The notes below the pieces were generated by a model. The model did not search any database, was not told where the DNA came from, and was given only the letters and a program-made list of their open reading frames with translations. Made by a program: the position numbers and the translations under genes. A stretch of DNA of 64,000 nt from Dipodascopsis uninucleata var. uninucleata (Eukaryota > Ascomycota > Lipomycetes > Lipomycetales > Lipomycetaceae): contig JAJLTO010000009.1 of the NCBI GenBank assembly GCA_030568195.1, forward strand, positions 186,001-250,000. The letters are read 5' to 3'. Positions 1 through 11,305 of the stretch are shown here, piece by piece. Numbering within the stretch: the stretch's first letter is position 1; each line of letters opens with the position of its first letter.

Positions 1-991
1 CTATAAGGATATCGCTATTTGCAGAATAATAGTGCACCCAACAACCGAGAGTTAAGATGAATGCATACTTCTAAGACTATTTGATAGTAGCGGTAATCTA
101 TATAATGTAGGCTCTCCAGCCGATCACTGTCAAGAGTATGCGCATTTGGAAGCATAGTATTGATGCATTTGAGTGTATAATTCAGACCTGATTTAACAGT
201 ACATTCACGTTGAATAATATATCCAGAATAAGTTATTCGTCAGCTCACGTAAAAATAAACAGACGGATATTCTTTTACGCATCCCCATTCACTGGTGGCA
301 TTGTCAATAACCAGACGACAAGATATCTCAACATGTTTATCTAACGCGTCAGTATCTTAGAGAGTGTCACTCAAGTACTATAAAATTTACTATAAAATTC
401 GCATTTCTAATTGCGCTCTGTCCGGCGTTCTCAGACAGTGGATCTTGTGACATATTATCCTTCGGATATCCTATCGACATGCTATCGTAGCAACCAACAT
501 CGTGACTCAATTGTAACAGATACTCATCTAATACTATTATCTTCCACAATTAGTGCTTTTCTCATTCATGTCCACTCTCAGGAAGAGTCACAACTGATCG
601 ATTTGTACTCTTCGACATCTTAGCGACCAGAGCTACTAATCATAAAATGCTTTTAGTGCTTATGTATTATACATACAAGACTATTTCTACTTGACTATGC
701 AACACATAATTGTCCTGCTCATTAATAACAATTCTCGAAAAGTAGATATATTGATTCAGCTAACTATAGCCATTTCGCCTGTATTATCTGCTCTGTCTTC
801 AATATTTTCACACAATAGTTCACATTTTAGAATTGGTCTACAATATCCGGGTAACTAGCATATTCACCTTCACCAATCAAGATCGCCTTATTCGGCCGGG
901 AATTTTTCTTTGCCTATATGGGATATCAAGCAGGGAAATTCGAGATATAATAGACAATATTTCAAGCTAGATTCAACAAAATAACATTACG
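1..991. other. gene-free left edge
   Basis: No convincing coding sequence. Two short overlapping open frames on opposite strands near 367-623 have no recognisable motif and look like chance. The last part (about 840-991) is the likely promoter and leader of the small gene that starts at 992. Confidence 0.5.
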
Positions 992-1348
992 ATGTATCCA
1001 GGACCATTGATGTATATGACTATAGGTAAGTTCGAGTGAATGAGGTGAACGATCCATTACGACGACTATGATTTCGAAAGAGGTTGGAATGAGTAGAGAA
1101 ACAATAAGACTGGAATTCTGAGAAAGCTTTTGCTAACTGTCTGCGTTTATTTTTTAACAGGTGCTTTGTCACGCCTTCTCCACCTTGGAATTACTGGCAG
1201 ATCGATAGCTACTGGAGGACCAAAGCAGTTCATTTTTTCCACTGGCCTTTGGGCGGCTGGCTTCGGAGTTGCAGGCTGCTGGTTGAACAAGAGCGCTCTT
1301 AAGAACGCTGAGTCTCTTGAGAACAAGCGGGAACTGGCAGAGAACTAA
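992..1348 (+). CDS. small mitochondrial inner-membrane protein, probably complex I NUXM-like subunit
   Basis: Two exons, 992-1025 and 1161-1348, give 73 residues. The 135-base intron has a GTAAG donor, a TGCTAAC branch site and a TTTTTAACAG acceptor, and the split glycine codon restores the frame. The protein begins MYPGPLMYMTIGALSRLLHLG. Residues 1-20 form one hydrophobic stretch and residues about 33-53 (QFIFSTGLWAAGFGVAGCWL) a second, followed by a charged tail. This double hairpin, with proline and glycine near the start and an RLxxLGI segment, resembles what I recall of the fungal NUXM accessory subunit of NADH:ubiquinone oxidoreductase. The assignment rests on memory of a short family and is tentative; another small two-TM mitochondrial protein is possible. 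If right, the organism keeps complex I. Its 3' end faces the SulP gene. Confidence 0.5.
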
Positions 1349-2961
1349 AAAGCAGAAGGTACACTGTGTGAATCGGAACAGAATAAACAGAAAAATATGT
1401 CGCAGACGTTGTAGCTCTGTTTTTAGAAGCCTTCGGCCGATACGTGATATGCGAAATGACGAAGCGGTTTGGGATGACATTAGATATATATTGAAAGGCA
1501 TTGCAAACATTTATTGTACTTTATTCATTAATCTATCTTATTTATCATTGAGGCGAAATGTGTCATAAGAAATGCTTTTCAGAACCGATGGCAATTTTTC
1601 CTGTGCTTTTGTAATAGACTTCCCGATGATAAGTCATGCACATTAAAATATTTGATCCTGTTCCAATACACAATAAACTCCGATAGTTTTCAGTCTGTGA
1701 TATCTTTGAGATTGATCATCGAAATGACTCAGCTAAGTCTACAGGAATGATGCTGCCGACTTCGACTCTGCACCATTATAAAGTGAGTTGTCGTCTTAAA
1801 GTATTACTCGAAGATTTACGGAGTCGTAACAATATGAATCACGTAGTCTAATATAACATCTAAGGTGTTAGCAGATTGTCTTGAAAATCAAAGATCGAAA
1901 GACCCTTTCTAGAGTTGCGACGCCCATGTGTTGAGCTGACTAATGAAAGACCCGGTTACTATTGGCTACAATGGATAAGATAAGCTGGCGTAAGAGAAAG
2001 GCAATCGTAATGATACCAAACTTCAATATTTACACTATTTGAATGTGAACCTGTGTGAGATTGTTCAGTGAGAATTAAAAGATTGAAGGAAGGTGCATCT
2101 AAAGCTACTATATATGGTAGCGTCGCTTAAAACACAATCGTATAAAGTAGCCGTATCGAAGGAGAAGATTCGCCGGCAGATACGAAGTTAGCATTCGTAA
2201 TAGAATGTGGACTGAAAGCGTGTCTGCCTCTTCGTTAACATCCTCTGGATGAATAGACATTATACTAGTTAGAACTTCTAATATTGTAATCTTGTCTACC
2301 ACTATCGACAGGAGTTATATTCGACTGACTAATATTAAGAATTGAATCTATACAAATATTGATAGAAATGACACGTGCTAGTTATTGATAGACATCAAAA
2401 AAATAATGACAATTATTGGTTTTGTTATCAGCATGGTTACCACAATCTACATATTTGAAAGAGCATATGCTATAGAAGGAATATAATTAAGTGTTTCCTA
2501 TCGTTATTGTCTTTTCAAAGTGAATGACAATAGATACAACATTTATCTCCTAAAACCCATATTCACGAATGAACATTAAGTACCAATACTGCATGCAATA
2601 TACAATTTCATGTGAATCCACTCAACTAAGAATCATGACAAACATGTGGCATTAAAACTACTTTGGCTGCTCCAAAGAAGGCAGAGAATACTAAAAATCT
2701 AAACCATGATCCGAAATGAAATTCAAGAAAATAAAAACTACTTCCAAAATGCAACTTCAACCTCCTCCTTAATGTCATTCATAATCTATACATAATTCAC
2801 TATGTAACCAAACACCATATATTCTAAGTGTCATAAATGTTAAATCTTAGTAAGACTTTTTATAAAGGAATAAACCTGCCTTCAAATGAATAACAAAGTT
2901 AAGCCATCTTGCGAAAAATAAAACCACCTCTTCGAATACCGTAAATCCATACATCATTACT
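1349..2961. other. convergent intergenic region
   Basis: Holds the 3' flanks of the small plus-strand gene and the minus-strand SulP gene. Only short chance open frames; no repeat or RNA gene recognised. Confidence 0.5.
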
Positions 2962-5553
2962 TTATAATAACAACTTCTCATTTGAATAATGACTACCAAC
3001 TTCTGTAGCTCCTTCAGCTTCAGTGGATTGATCATCCGCTTCGCAAGATGTTTCCTGCCCATCAACTACGACTACATCAATATCATCCTCCGGATTCCAA
3101 TCTCCAGGTGTTTCATATACACACTCATCAAGAGCATCTAAGGCACTCTCAATGGTTGGATAGTACGCAGGTCTATGTCCATTATAAGAAAGTTGCCTCT
3201 CCATGCCAGACAATTTAAATCTCTTCTTCATTTCTTGATTATCAGGAAGACCGACAAATAGAACATATTTGCCTTTAGATCGATATGCCTCAACGATAGC
3301 ACAGAGAACTTTTACAGAAGAAGTGTCACAGTCATGCATATTCTCCATATCCATAATCACATGCTGTTCACCTCTAGTAGATGGAAGAGATGGGTGCATC
3401 TTCATCGTGCCGTACCGCTCAAGTCGTCTAAGCCTAGTCTCAAGTTGAGCAGAATTGGCGAAGGTCAGTGATTCTGGAATACGAACAAGTAAAACACCTG
3501 GAACGTGCTCAAGGTTAGCCAGCTCAAATTTAGAAACGTCGCGAGATGGATTATCCGCATCTCTGAAGGTTGAGACGGTGCCGGGAACTCGAGCCAACAC
3601 CTGAATACGAGCACGAGTTGCCTGCTTCAAAATCTGAAGAAGTGAGATAACAAGACCGACAGAGACACCAGTTTGAAGGGACGTTCCAAGAGTGATACCG
3701 ATAATAAGTAAAGCCATGGCAAGATCTGACCATGCACGAAGCTTGATATACCACCAAATACCCATAGGAGAGTCTTCCAAGAGAGCTACACAAATAAGAC
3801 CAAGAACTGAAGCCAAAATAGGTCTTGGGAGATAGTAAATCAGAGGAAGCATGCCAAAAGTCACTATAAAAGCAACAATAGAAAAAACGACAGATGACAG
3901 TTGAGTTCTAGCTCCACTGATCTTATTAGCTTTTGAGCGCCCATATCCACCGATTGACGGAACAGCATACTGGAAAGTTCCTATCAAATTTGCAGCACCA
4001 AGAGCAATAAGCTCTCGATTCATTGAAACAATTGGATTCTTTGGTGGAGTCATACGAGGATCCACTGGGGGATCTGGGAAAATATTCTTAGCAATGGTAG
4101 CAGTAGAAAAAAATCCCAAGAGAGAAATAATCACCGCAGAAGGAAGTATCTCTCGAAACATTTCCATTGTCATCGAGTTCAGTGGAGACATCATGTCAAG
4201 ATCTGGCCTAGGAATATATCCTACAACCTCGACACCACTCATGTCCCATTGCTTTTTCCAAGTGATGATGATGGAGAAGACAACAATAAAGAAAATGTCA
4301 GGAATGTATAGCAAAAACTTAAATCTCTTCGCATAGAAATTACGAAGAACGCGCATTAAAATAATAATAGAAAATGCGATTAAAAACATGGCAGCGGACA
4401 ATGCATGTGCCTTATTGAGATGTGTGAGAATGAATCCAAGTTTTACACCAGCAGACGACGTACTGGCACCAGTCTCAGCAGCCAGCTTCGAGAGACCCAG
4501 ACCTGGAATAAGTGTATCCATGGTCAAAACAACACCAACAGACCAGACAAAACCTTTCAAAACAGAGTCCGATAAAATAGCATCGAGATAAGCAAGTCTG
4601 AAAATTCCCATAACGAAGTATAGGATTGTGGATGTTAATGAAATGAGGGCTACATAGATAATAGCACGTTGATCTTGCTCTTCTGGTGAAGGATTTCCTC
4701 TCATAATATATGGGACAATTGCTTGACCAATCATTACACACAGTGCCGGCTCAGGTCCAGTAATCATACAAGCGACAGTTCCCATGCATGCATAAATAAG
4801 TTGTGGAAAACAGAAACCAAGAAGACCATAACGTTCAGGAACATGAGATAGAGTCCGAGCATATGATAGAGATAATGGCAAATTGAAACTGGCAGAGGTC
4901 AGACCAGCAATAACGTCACCAGCCAATGCCGTTTTAACAGGATATGACGGCAACCAAGTCAAAATAGGGAAGTAATACTTGGCGTAATACTTTGATTTCG
5001 CCAGAAATCTGTCCTTTCGAGATTCTGAGAAGAGTCGTGGATCTGGATATGACTCTGTTTCAGTCAAGTTCATGTTCGGCTCCGGCATCTGAGAAGCACA
5101 CGATGAAAGAGAAGCAGAGGAGCCTAATGCTCCATATGACTGAGAGTTTGGACCAGTCGACATATTACTTCCTGAGCGCTCTTTATTTTTTAGACTGTGA
5201 GTATTGTTATGATGATGACGCATAGTGGCTGGAACTCGGTGTCGCGGAGCACCTAAGATAGTAGAAGTATCTGAAACCGACGCTTGATCAAAGCCGACGT
5301 AAGAATTATCGACTGTAGAGCCAAGATGTGCAGTTGGATAATCATGTTCCTCTACACCAGACGATCTAGTGCTATTAAATGATAAGATCCTAGAACGAAA
5401 AGGCGAACCGAGAAAGGATAGTCTCGAAGATGTCGATCGTACTGAAGCTGAATCCGAATTTTCCAGTAATCGTGAACTATCAGTAGCGCCCGTAACATCA
5501 ACTGGCCCTGAATGAGGTATATCCTCCACGGACGACATATGCTCCTTTACCAT
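2962..5553 (-). CDS. SulP/SLC26-family anion (sulfate-like) transporter with STAS domain
   Basis: Intronless, 863 residues. Residues 1 to about 195 are a hydrophilic Ser-rich cytosolic tail. A SulP core follows from about 205 to 640 with the signature LAGDVIAGLTSASFNLPLSL, where ASFNLP stands at the usual substrate-site helix, then about 10-12 hydrophobic segments including GTFQYAVPSIGGYGRSKAN and PRPILASVLGLI. A STAS domain occupies about 665-810, with the typical LVRIPESLTFANSAQLETRL strand-helix and VIMDMENMHDCDTSSVKVL. The family carries sulfate or other anions across the plasma or vacuolar membrane. The long N-tail suggests a vacuolar or atypical member, not the classical Sul1/Sul2 uptake permease, and the substrate cannot be read from sequence. 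The start ATG at 5553 is the first in frame; a second lies five codons on. It is divergent from ESS1, with 2.1 kb between. Confidence 0.9.
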   Translation of the reverse strand: MVKEHMSSVEDIPHSGPVDVTGATDSSRLLENSDSASVRSTSSRLSFLGSPFRSRILSFNSTRSSGVEEHDYPTAHLGSTVDNSYVGFDQASVSDTSTILGAPRHRVPATMRHHHNNTHSLKNKERSGSNMSTGPNSQSYGALGSSASLSSCASQMPEPNMNLTETESYPDPRLFSESRKDRFLAKSKYYAKYYFPILTWLPSYPVKTALAGDVIAGLTSASFNLPLSLSYARTLSHVPERYGLLGFCFPQLIYACMGTVACMITGPEPALCVMIGQAIVPYIMRGNPSPEEQDQRAIIYVALISLTSTILYFVMGIFRLAYLDAILSDSVLKGFVWSVGVVLTMDTLIPGLGLSKLAAETGASTSSAGVKLGFILTHLNKAHALSAAMFLIAFSIIILMRVLRNFYAKRFKFLLYIPDIFFIVVFSIIITWKKQWDMSGVEVVGYIPRPDLDMMSPLNSMTMEMFREILPSAVIISLLGFFSTATIAKNIFPDPPVDPRMTPPKNPIVSMNRELIALGAANLIGTFQYAVPSIGGYGRSKANKISGARTQLSSVVFSIVAFIVTFGMLPLIYYLPRPILASVLGLICVALLEDSPMGIWWYIKLRAWSDLAMALLIIGITLGTSLQTGVSVGLVISLLQILKQATRARIQVLARVPGTVSTFRDADNPSRDVSKFELANLEHVPGVLLVRIPESLTFANSAQLETRLRRLERYGTMKMHPSLPSTRGEQHVIMDMENMHDCDTSSVKVLCAIVEAYRSKGKYVLFVGLPDNQEMKKRFKLSGMERQLSYNGHRPAYYPTIESALDALDECVYETPGDWNPEDDIDVVVVDGQETSCEADDQSTEAEGATEVGSHYSNEKLLL

Positions 5554-7656
5554 TGCGATTTCGAGTGTAATATTCGTTCCCTAGGTCCAATAAAAAGAGA
5601 AAGAGGAGATGAGAGAAAGAGGAGGAGGAAGTGAAACTATCGGACGATAGTCAGGACCGATATATCGAAATAAAGCGGAGAGCGCGTAAGTAATGCTGCA
5701 ATCTATGAAACCAAATTATCTGAGACCTTGTCTAAAGAACGGAAAAAAGTCGTGAGAGGAGCAAATAATTATAGTAACCGAGTATAAAGAGAAATAAAAG
5801 ATGCTAAACTGCTAAGTATTGCGGATGAGTGCAGCAACCAAGTAGATAATTTCTCAAAGCGAGAGTCAAATTCCATAACGCTGACGCGCAGTATCAGAAG
5901 ACTTTGCCATCTAGATTTTCCACTATCGCTTAGTCCTAGTAATTCTGCTTGTAACAAGTACTAGGAGTCTTTGAGTTTGAAGCTTTCATAAGCCATGATT
6001 TTTTGTAAGCAGTGCCGATTCCATATCGAGATGTCAATCGACAACTGGGCCAGGTTGATAGCTAGCTCAGCCACTGAGGTTACAGAGCCTATCGGCAAGC
6101 TATCTATGCTTCCCACTGTTGCTAGCCCACCGGTTTACTAGTAAATGACTGCCATATCATTCATACCCTAATTGCAGTGGCACACCACTACGACGCCATG
6201 CATATCAGATGTTCTACAAGGAAGCTTCTGCCTTTGCGCCCATGTTCAAATTTATTACTATCTATAGATCGATCAGCGGACAGTCCGGTAGAAAGACTTA
6301 AGCCGAACGCGAGCTCTTTCCAGGGTTTATATCTAGGTCTCGAGCTGGTGAGTCTTCTAGATGGAATCCTGTATTTTACTTTGTCTGTCTGTCCATTCTG
6401 ACGCTGAATTCATTTGTCTTATCAAATTAAAGCTTTTATTCTGGCCGATATATCCGAAATCCTTAAGTAAAATCGTAAAATGAGAACACGGTCTCATTCC
6501 AGTAACGAAGAGGACACAATCTGGAGAATAGGGACACCAAAACCGCCGAATACGAATGGAAGAAGGTTTTGACTCACCATCGCCTCCGACTTTCCGTAGC
6601 GTTCATAACAAGTAAATAGTAGCTGTATCTTTTGTCCTTATCCTTCCTTTAGGTTATTTCGTTCCATGAACTGTGTTGGTACTCACCGGTTATTCCGTAC
6701 GAGAAAAGTATCTCCAGATGGATAAGAATTTTGAATTTATCTATATTAGATAGGCTTGTACTTTACATATTGGGGTTAGACTTATATAGTTGGTGCGTAT
6801 ATTTTTATATATGCACTACTATCAGGCTATTTATTTAGCAAAGTTTACACCCAAATTCTAATATTTATCCCTGTTTGCCCTATTTAAAAATTATGTCAAT
6901 GTGTACCCTAAATATATGTACCCTAAATATTTATCTACTATTCTCTTTGCCCTAAATAGAACAAATCCCTTAGCAAATGTCGCCCTCTCTATTAGAAGCC
7001 TCATTCAATTACCTCCCCCGGAAGACTCTTTGCCCCGGATATATAATTTTAATAAGGCTGAATTTCAGATCTGCAACTAATCCATCTCTTACAACACCGC
7101 AGTTCGCTACAAGTGTGCTGGATAAAATAACATTACTATTCAGATCGTTACCGTACCAAGTTAGACAATATCAGGCTTGAAAAAACCTATAACACGGCAT
7201 TCTTGAAAGTAACAGTAACTAAACAAAGTTAACCGAAAGCTCGTCAAGCACGACAGCTTACAATATTGCCAAAGATACAATATATATATATATATATATA
7301 TATATACAAAGGCAAGTACTTAGCTATGTTGCCAGCAATCAATGATATGCATTGGGTGGGAGAACTGGAAGACACCAAATAGAGGCGGTTGTTATCAGTT
7401 ACTATGGCGCACTGTTGTATTGGGAAGTACTAACAGGAATATAGTCTTTTGACAAACGAAGAGATTTTTCTCAAGTCGAATGTATGTGAGTATAGATTCG
7501 AGGAGGTTTCAAAGAGTGACAAGCAAGTTCTTGTCAAATATTTATTACCTTAACTGAGGGGATGGGAAGGAAAAATTTAGTAAGGATACTTTTTCTGATA
7601 TCTTCAATATCAACAGATAATATACGATCAAGATTATTTTTATTGTAACTAATAAA
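5554..7656. other. divergent intergenic region between SulP and ESS1
   Basis: Two kilobases without a supported gene. Near 5600-5640 on the plus strand is a purine-rich (GA) tract, hence pyrimidine-rich in the SulP leader. Near 6840-6970 the phrase TACCCTAAATAT and its variants recurs several times (CCCTATTTA, ACCCTAAATAT, GCCCTAAATA), and a TA microsatellite lies at 7281-7306. These may be promoter elements of either gene. Confidence 0.4.
7281..7306. repeat. (TA)13 microsatellite
   Basis: Perfect run of thirteen TA units about 350 bases upstream of the ESS1 start codon. Simple repeat, likely variable between strains. Confidence 0.95.
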
Positions 7657-8343
7657 ATGGTAAGAAAATTTCGTACTTCATAAACATGGTTTAAAGATTT
7701 AGTTGTAGTGCCTGAATCGGAACTATTGTAGCTTTAATCCTCCCTTAATATTACTGACGTTAACATTTTTTTCTTTGCTCAGGACAACTCGCCAAATTCT
7801 GGTTTACCTCCTTCTTGGGAAATTAGACTATCAAGATCTCATAGCATTCCTTATTATTTTAATTCGGAAACTCTAGAGTCATCCTGGGAACCTCCACTTG
7901 GTACTGACACCAGTGTTTTAAAAGCATATATGGCGGCGAATCACTCGTTTGTGTTGCCACCATCAGTTGTCTCTGCAACAGCTGCTGCGAATGCTGCATC
8001 ACAACAACAGAAAATACGCTGTTCACATCTGTTGGTTAAACATACTGGATCGCGCCGTCCATCTTCGTGGAAGGAAAAGGTCATTACGCGGTCGATGGAT
8101 GAAGCCAGAGCGATGCTAGAAGATTTTGAACGCCGAATTAGATGTGGAGAGACAAGCTTAGCAGCGCTTGCTGCTTCAGAATCTGATGACTCATCCGCTC
8201 GCAAAGGTGGCGATCTTGGATATTTTGGACGCGGGGAGATGCAAAAGGAATTTGAAGATGCTGCATTTGCGCTTGATATTGGACAAATGTCGGGTATTGT
8301 TTCAAGTGCTAGTGGCTTACATCTTATTGAAAGAACTGCCTGA
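7657..8343 (+). CDS. ESS1: peptidyl-prolyl cis-trans isomerase, Ess1/Pin1 type (WW + parvulin)
   Basis: The ATG at 7657-7659 is followed at once by a 123-base intron (7660-7782: GTAAG donor, TTTGCTCAG acceptor). The second exon 7783-8343 gives 187 residues in all. The WW domain is residues 9-39 (GLPPSWEIRLSRSH, then SSWEPP), very close to fission-yeast Pin1. A roughly 35-residue Ala/Ser/Gln linker leads to the parvulin domain, about 78-187. Visible are the catalytic CSHLLVKH, the phosphate-binding basic pair in SRRPSSW, GGDLGYFGRGEM and the closing SGLHLIERT with the conserved His. The Pin1 active-site Cys position reads Asp137 (SDDSSARKGGDLG). The family isomerises phospho-Ser/Thr-Pro bonds, notably in the RNA polymerase II tail, and acts in the nucleus. 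The linker is longer than in yeast Ess1. Convergent with LAT1. Confidence 0.93.
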
Positions 8344-9027
8344 AGTAATTGTAAGATATTGGAAGCAATATGTTATAAGTTTATAGTGAATTGTTGTTTT
8401 CTCTCTTCAAAATTTATGATTATGGCAGTTTTTATTATTTGTTGACGTGTATGATTAAGCAGTCTGGCTGCCGTCTCTAAGAGCAGCATAGAGTTTTTAT
8501 TCCCCGTTTGTTTGCTGCATTTGCATTTTTCGCATATCATAGGAAATAATGGAAGACCAGTATTTAAAGTATTCAAATATCTAGAATAAATTTTTTATGC
8601 TGATAGACATGCTATCGACTAATTCTGTCATCTAGTCCAGAGTAGATGCTCTTAAATCTATGTTTCTAGCTTCGTTATTTCATACAAAGATTCCAATTAT
8701 TTGGCTGTCCTCAACAGATAAATAAGCAGAAGCTTTAATCAGTAATTTAATAATCCATCAGTTGACATTTGAGCTATACTCAGATCGTGCAAACTGAAAA
8801 TCACTACTTTCCCTTAATCTAAATTATATGCACTTACAAGCGCACATATATACAGATATCAAAATAGAGGGAATAGTATCAGAAATAAAAATAATATTGT
8901 TCGAAATTGTAGAATATTATAAATTTATAGAATATATAAAAGAAGAAATACATCTCTTTAAACAAAAAGTGAGACAGGCTAAATTATTTAAATAAAGTCA
9001 CGAGTATTTTAAACAAAAGATGCCTAC
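8344..9027. other. convergent 3' intergenic region
   Basis: AT-rich spacer between the ends of ESS1 and LAT1, with AATAAA-like sites and no supported gene. It probably holds both polyadenylation regions. Confidence 0.6.
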
Positions 9028-10612
9028 TTACAAAAGCATCTCAAGAGGATTCTCCACGATCTTCTTGAAAGCCTTAATCCATTCACCACCAACAGCACCA
9101 TCGACAACACGGTGGTCAAAAGATGCAGTAACGTTCATGACATCTTCAAATATGATTCCACCATCAACATCCTCAGCAGCACGGCGCTCAACAGTACCCA
9201 CAGCCAAGATAGTAGACTGTGGTGGATTAATAATAGAAGTGAAAGAAGTAACAGCAGAATTCATACCCAAATTGGAGATAGTAACAGTGCCGCCAACATA
9301 CTCCTCAGGCTTGAGCTTTCCTTCCTTAGCACGCTTTCCGAGATCCTTAATTTCACTAGAGATCGCAACCAATCCACGAGCATGGGCATTCTTGACAATA
9401 GGTGTGATCAAACCGGTAGGAGTAGCAACAGCAACGGAAACATCAACAGTGTTGTACTGTCTAATAACGCCCTCAGCTTCGAGCCAGGCAGAGTTGGCGG
9501 TTGGAACCTGCAAGGACGCCAGCGCCATTGCTTTGATCAGCAGGTCATTGACGGAAAGCTTGTACTTTCCATCAGATGTAGAATTCAAAGCTTCACGCAA
9601 CTTGAGAAGCTTGGATACACGAAGAGTAGAAGTAACGAAGTAGTGTGGAGAAGTGTTGAAGGAAGCAGTAAGTCTGCTACCAATGGTCTTACGCATAGAA
9701 GTAATTGGGATATCTTCGTAAGAAGCAGCAACTGGAGCAGCAGGAGAGGCAGTAGCAGCTGGGGCCTTAGTCTCAACTGGAGGCTTGTAGTTCTCAACAT
9801 CCTTCTTAATGATACGACCACCAGGGCCAGATCCTTTGATGTTCTTAAGAGGAATACCCTGCTCAAGTGCGATCATACGAGCAATTGGTGAAGCTAAAAT
9901 ACGATCAGCAGCTGGAGGCTCTGGAGTCTCCTGCTTAGGAGCGGCAGGAGCGGCAGGAGCAGCAGGAGAGGAAGGTGCGGCGGAAGCAGGTTCAGAAGCT
10001 GGGATAGCAGTAGGAGTAGCACCCTCCTCAACTGTGAAATCAGCGAAAGCAGGAACATCTTCCTTATTGGCTACATAAACGCCAATTGGCTTTCCAACAG
10101 GAACATCCTTGGCACCTTCGTCAATAAGGATTTTCGCCAAGTATCCATCGTCTTGAAACTCATAATCCATTTGAGCCTTGTCAGTCTCGATCTCAACCAA
10201 GATCTCACCAGGAGAAATCGAATCACCAACAGCTTTCTGCCACTTTCCAACATTACCCTGAGTCATTGTTGGCGACAAAGCTGGCATATCTATGACAGTG
10301 TGGCTTGGATAAGCTATAAACAGACATTTGTCAGAAAAGATGAACTCTCGTATGTTAATAAAAACATATCAGTTGTATTCGTGAGGTATGAGTACACAAT
10401 CAAACTTGATAGTAATAGATATATTTTTACTTACACTTTGAAGCATACAACCGAATCAAGTTAGGGAGGACCAGCCTCTGCGAGGATCGAGCATATCTAT
10501 GACAAATGAAGATCAGTATGACTATCGTAAAGATGAAATGTCTTTATATAACTTACGTTGGAATGGCTCGTCTAATAGACGGGGCGAGACGAGTAACCAG
10601 AGTAGAAGACAT
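9028..10612 (-). CDS. LAT1: dihydrolipoyl acetyltransferase, E2 of mitochondrial pyruvate dehydrogenase
   Basis: Three exons (10557-10612, 10435-10496, 9028-10313) encode 467 residues. Introns of 60 and 121 bases both fall in the targeting presequence, and phases agree at each join. Residues 1-39 are Arg/Ser/Leu-rich without acids ([18 protein letters not shown]), a mitochondrial import signal. The lipoyl domain is about 43-120, with [11 protein letters not shown] placing the lipoyl lysine at 85. An Ala/Pro linker follows, then the E1/E3-binding domain about 177-212 ([19 protein letters not shown]) and the acyltransferase domain to the end, with the catalytic motif [13 protein letters not shown] (His440, Asp444). 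E2 forms the core of the complex that makes acetyl-CoA in the matrix. There is one lipoyl domain, as in yeast. Its length is close to yeast Lat1. Confidence 0.97.
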
Positions 10613-10849
10613 CTGGGACAAATTCGATTTCGGATACTGCCAAACAACCATGTGTTAATAATTTTTACTGCAATATTCAAATAATAGACGTCATGGATAG
10701 AAATACAGCATTCACAGACGAAAATTAGAAATACCGTATCCCAGATTGTAGACCACACACAATTCTTCCAAAGAATGAAGCACCCCACCCTTCAAACAAT
10801 TCATCTTAACACCTCAAAGCTGATACACATCTGAATAATAACCTTCAAC

Positions 10850-11305
10850 TTAGCTTAAAATCTTTTCTTCTCTTAATTTCCATAGTATCATATTAGCTGC
10901 CTCCAAAAGACACCATTTAATTAAAAATAAAAAATGACTAGACAATTTTGCATATCCTATACTGGTAAAATACGGGCCACTGGTGTAGAAATCGTCTAGC
11001 ACTTTTGCAAACTGATACGACAAATTTTTAACATCATTTCCAATGCATCCTCTAATAAATATATCTTGCTCATCACTAATCAAACCATCAATTGCTTCGT
11101 TCTTTGGTCTCGAGAAAGGATAATATTCTAACCCTGCAACTGCTGCGCTGTTACAAAGTATAGTAAATTTCGCTCAACAAAACCACTTATCCGAACAAGC
11201 AGTTTGTTTAACGTCAGGAACTCACCGATTAAATAGCCAATTCAGTCGATGAAAGGAATCCGCAAGATGCAAACAGACTACTAGTAAAAGACTGTATCTA
11301 AACGT
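10850..11305 (-). CDS. 3' exons of an unrecognised gene (5' end not found)
   Basis: The final exon 10850-11148 and an upstream exon ending at 11226 join across a 77-base intron (GTGAGT donor, TTGTAACAG acceptor). The split Arg codon keeps the frame, giving about 125 residues that run HLADSFHRLNWLFNR, then AAVAGLEYYPFSRPKNEAID and on to WKLREEKILS. The upstream exon is open back to a TATAG acceptor at 11306, with no ATG in it, so at least one more 5' exon is needed. A hydrophobic open frame at 11298-11534 does not join in phase with the splice sites I can see. The peptide is amphipathic with several aromatic-rich helices and has no motif I recognise. Function unknown. The gene lies just upstream of LAT1 on the same strand. 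Confidence 0.45.
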
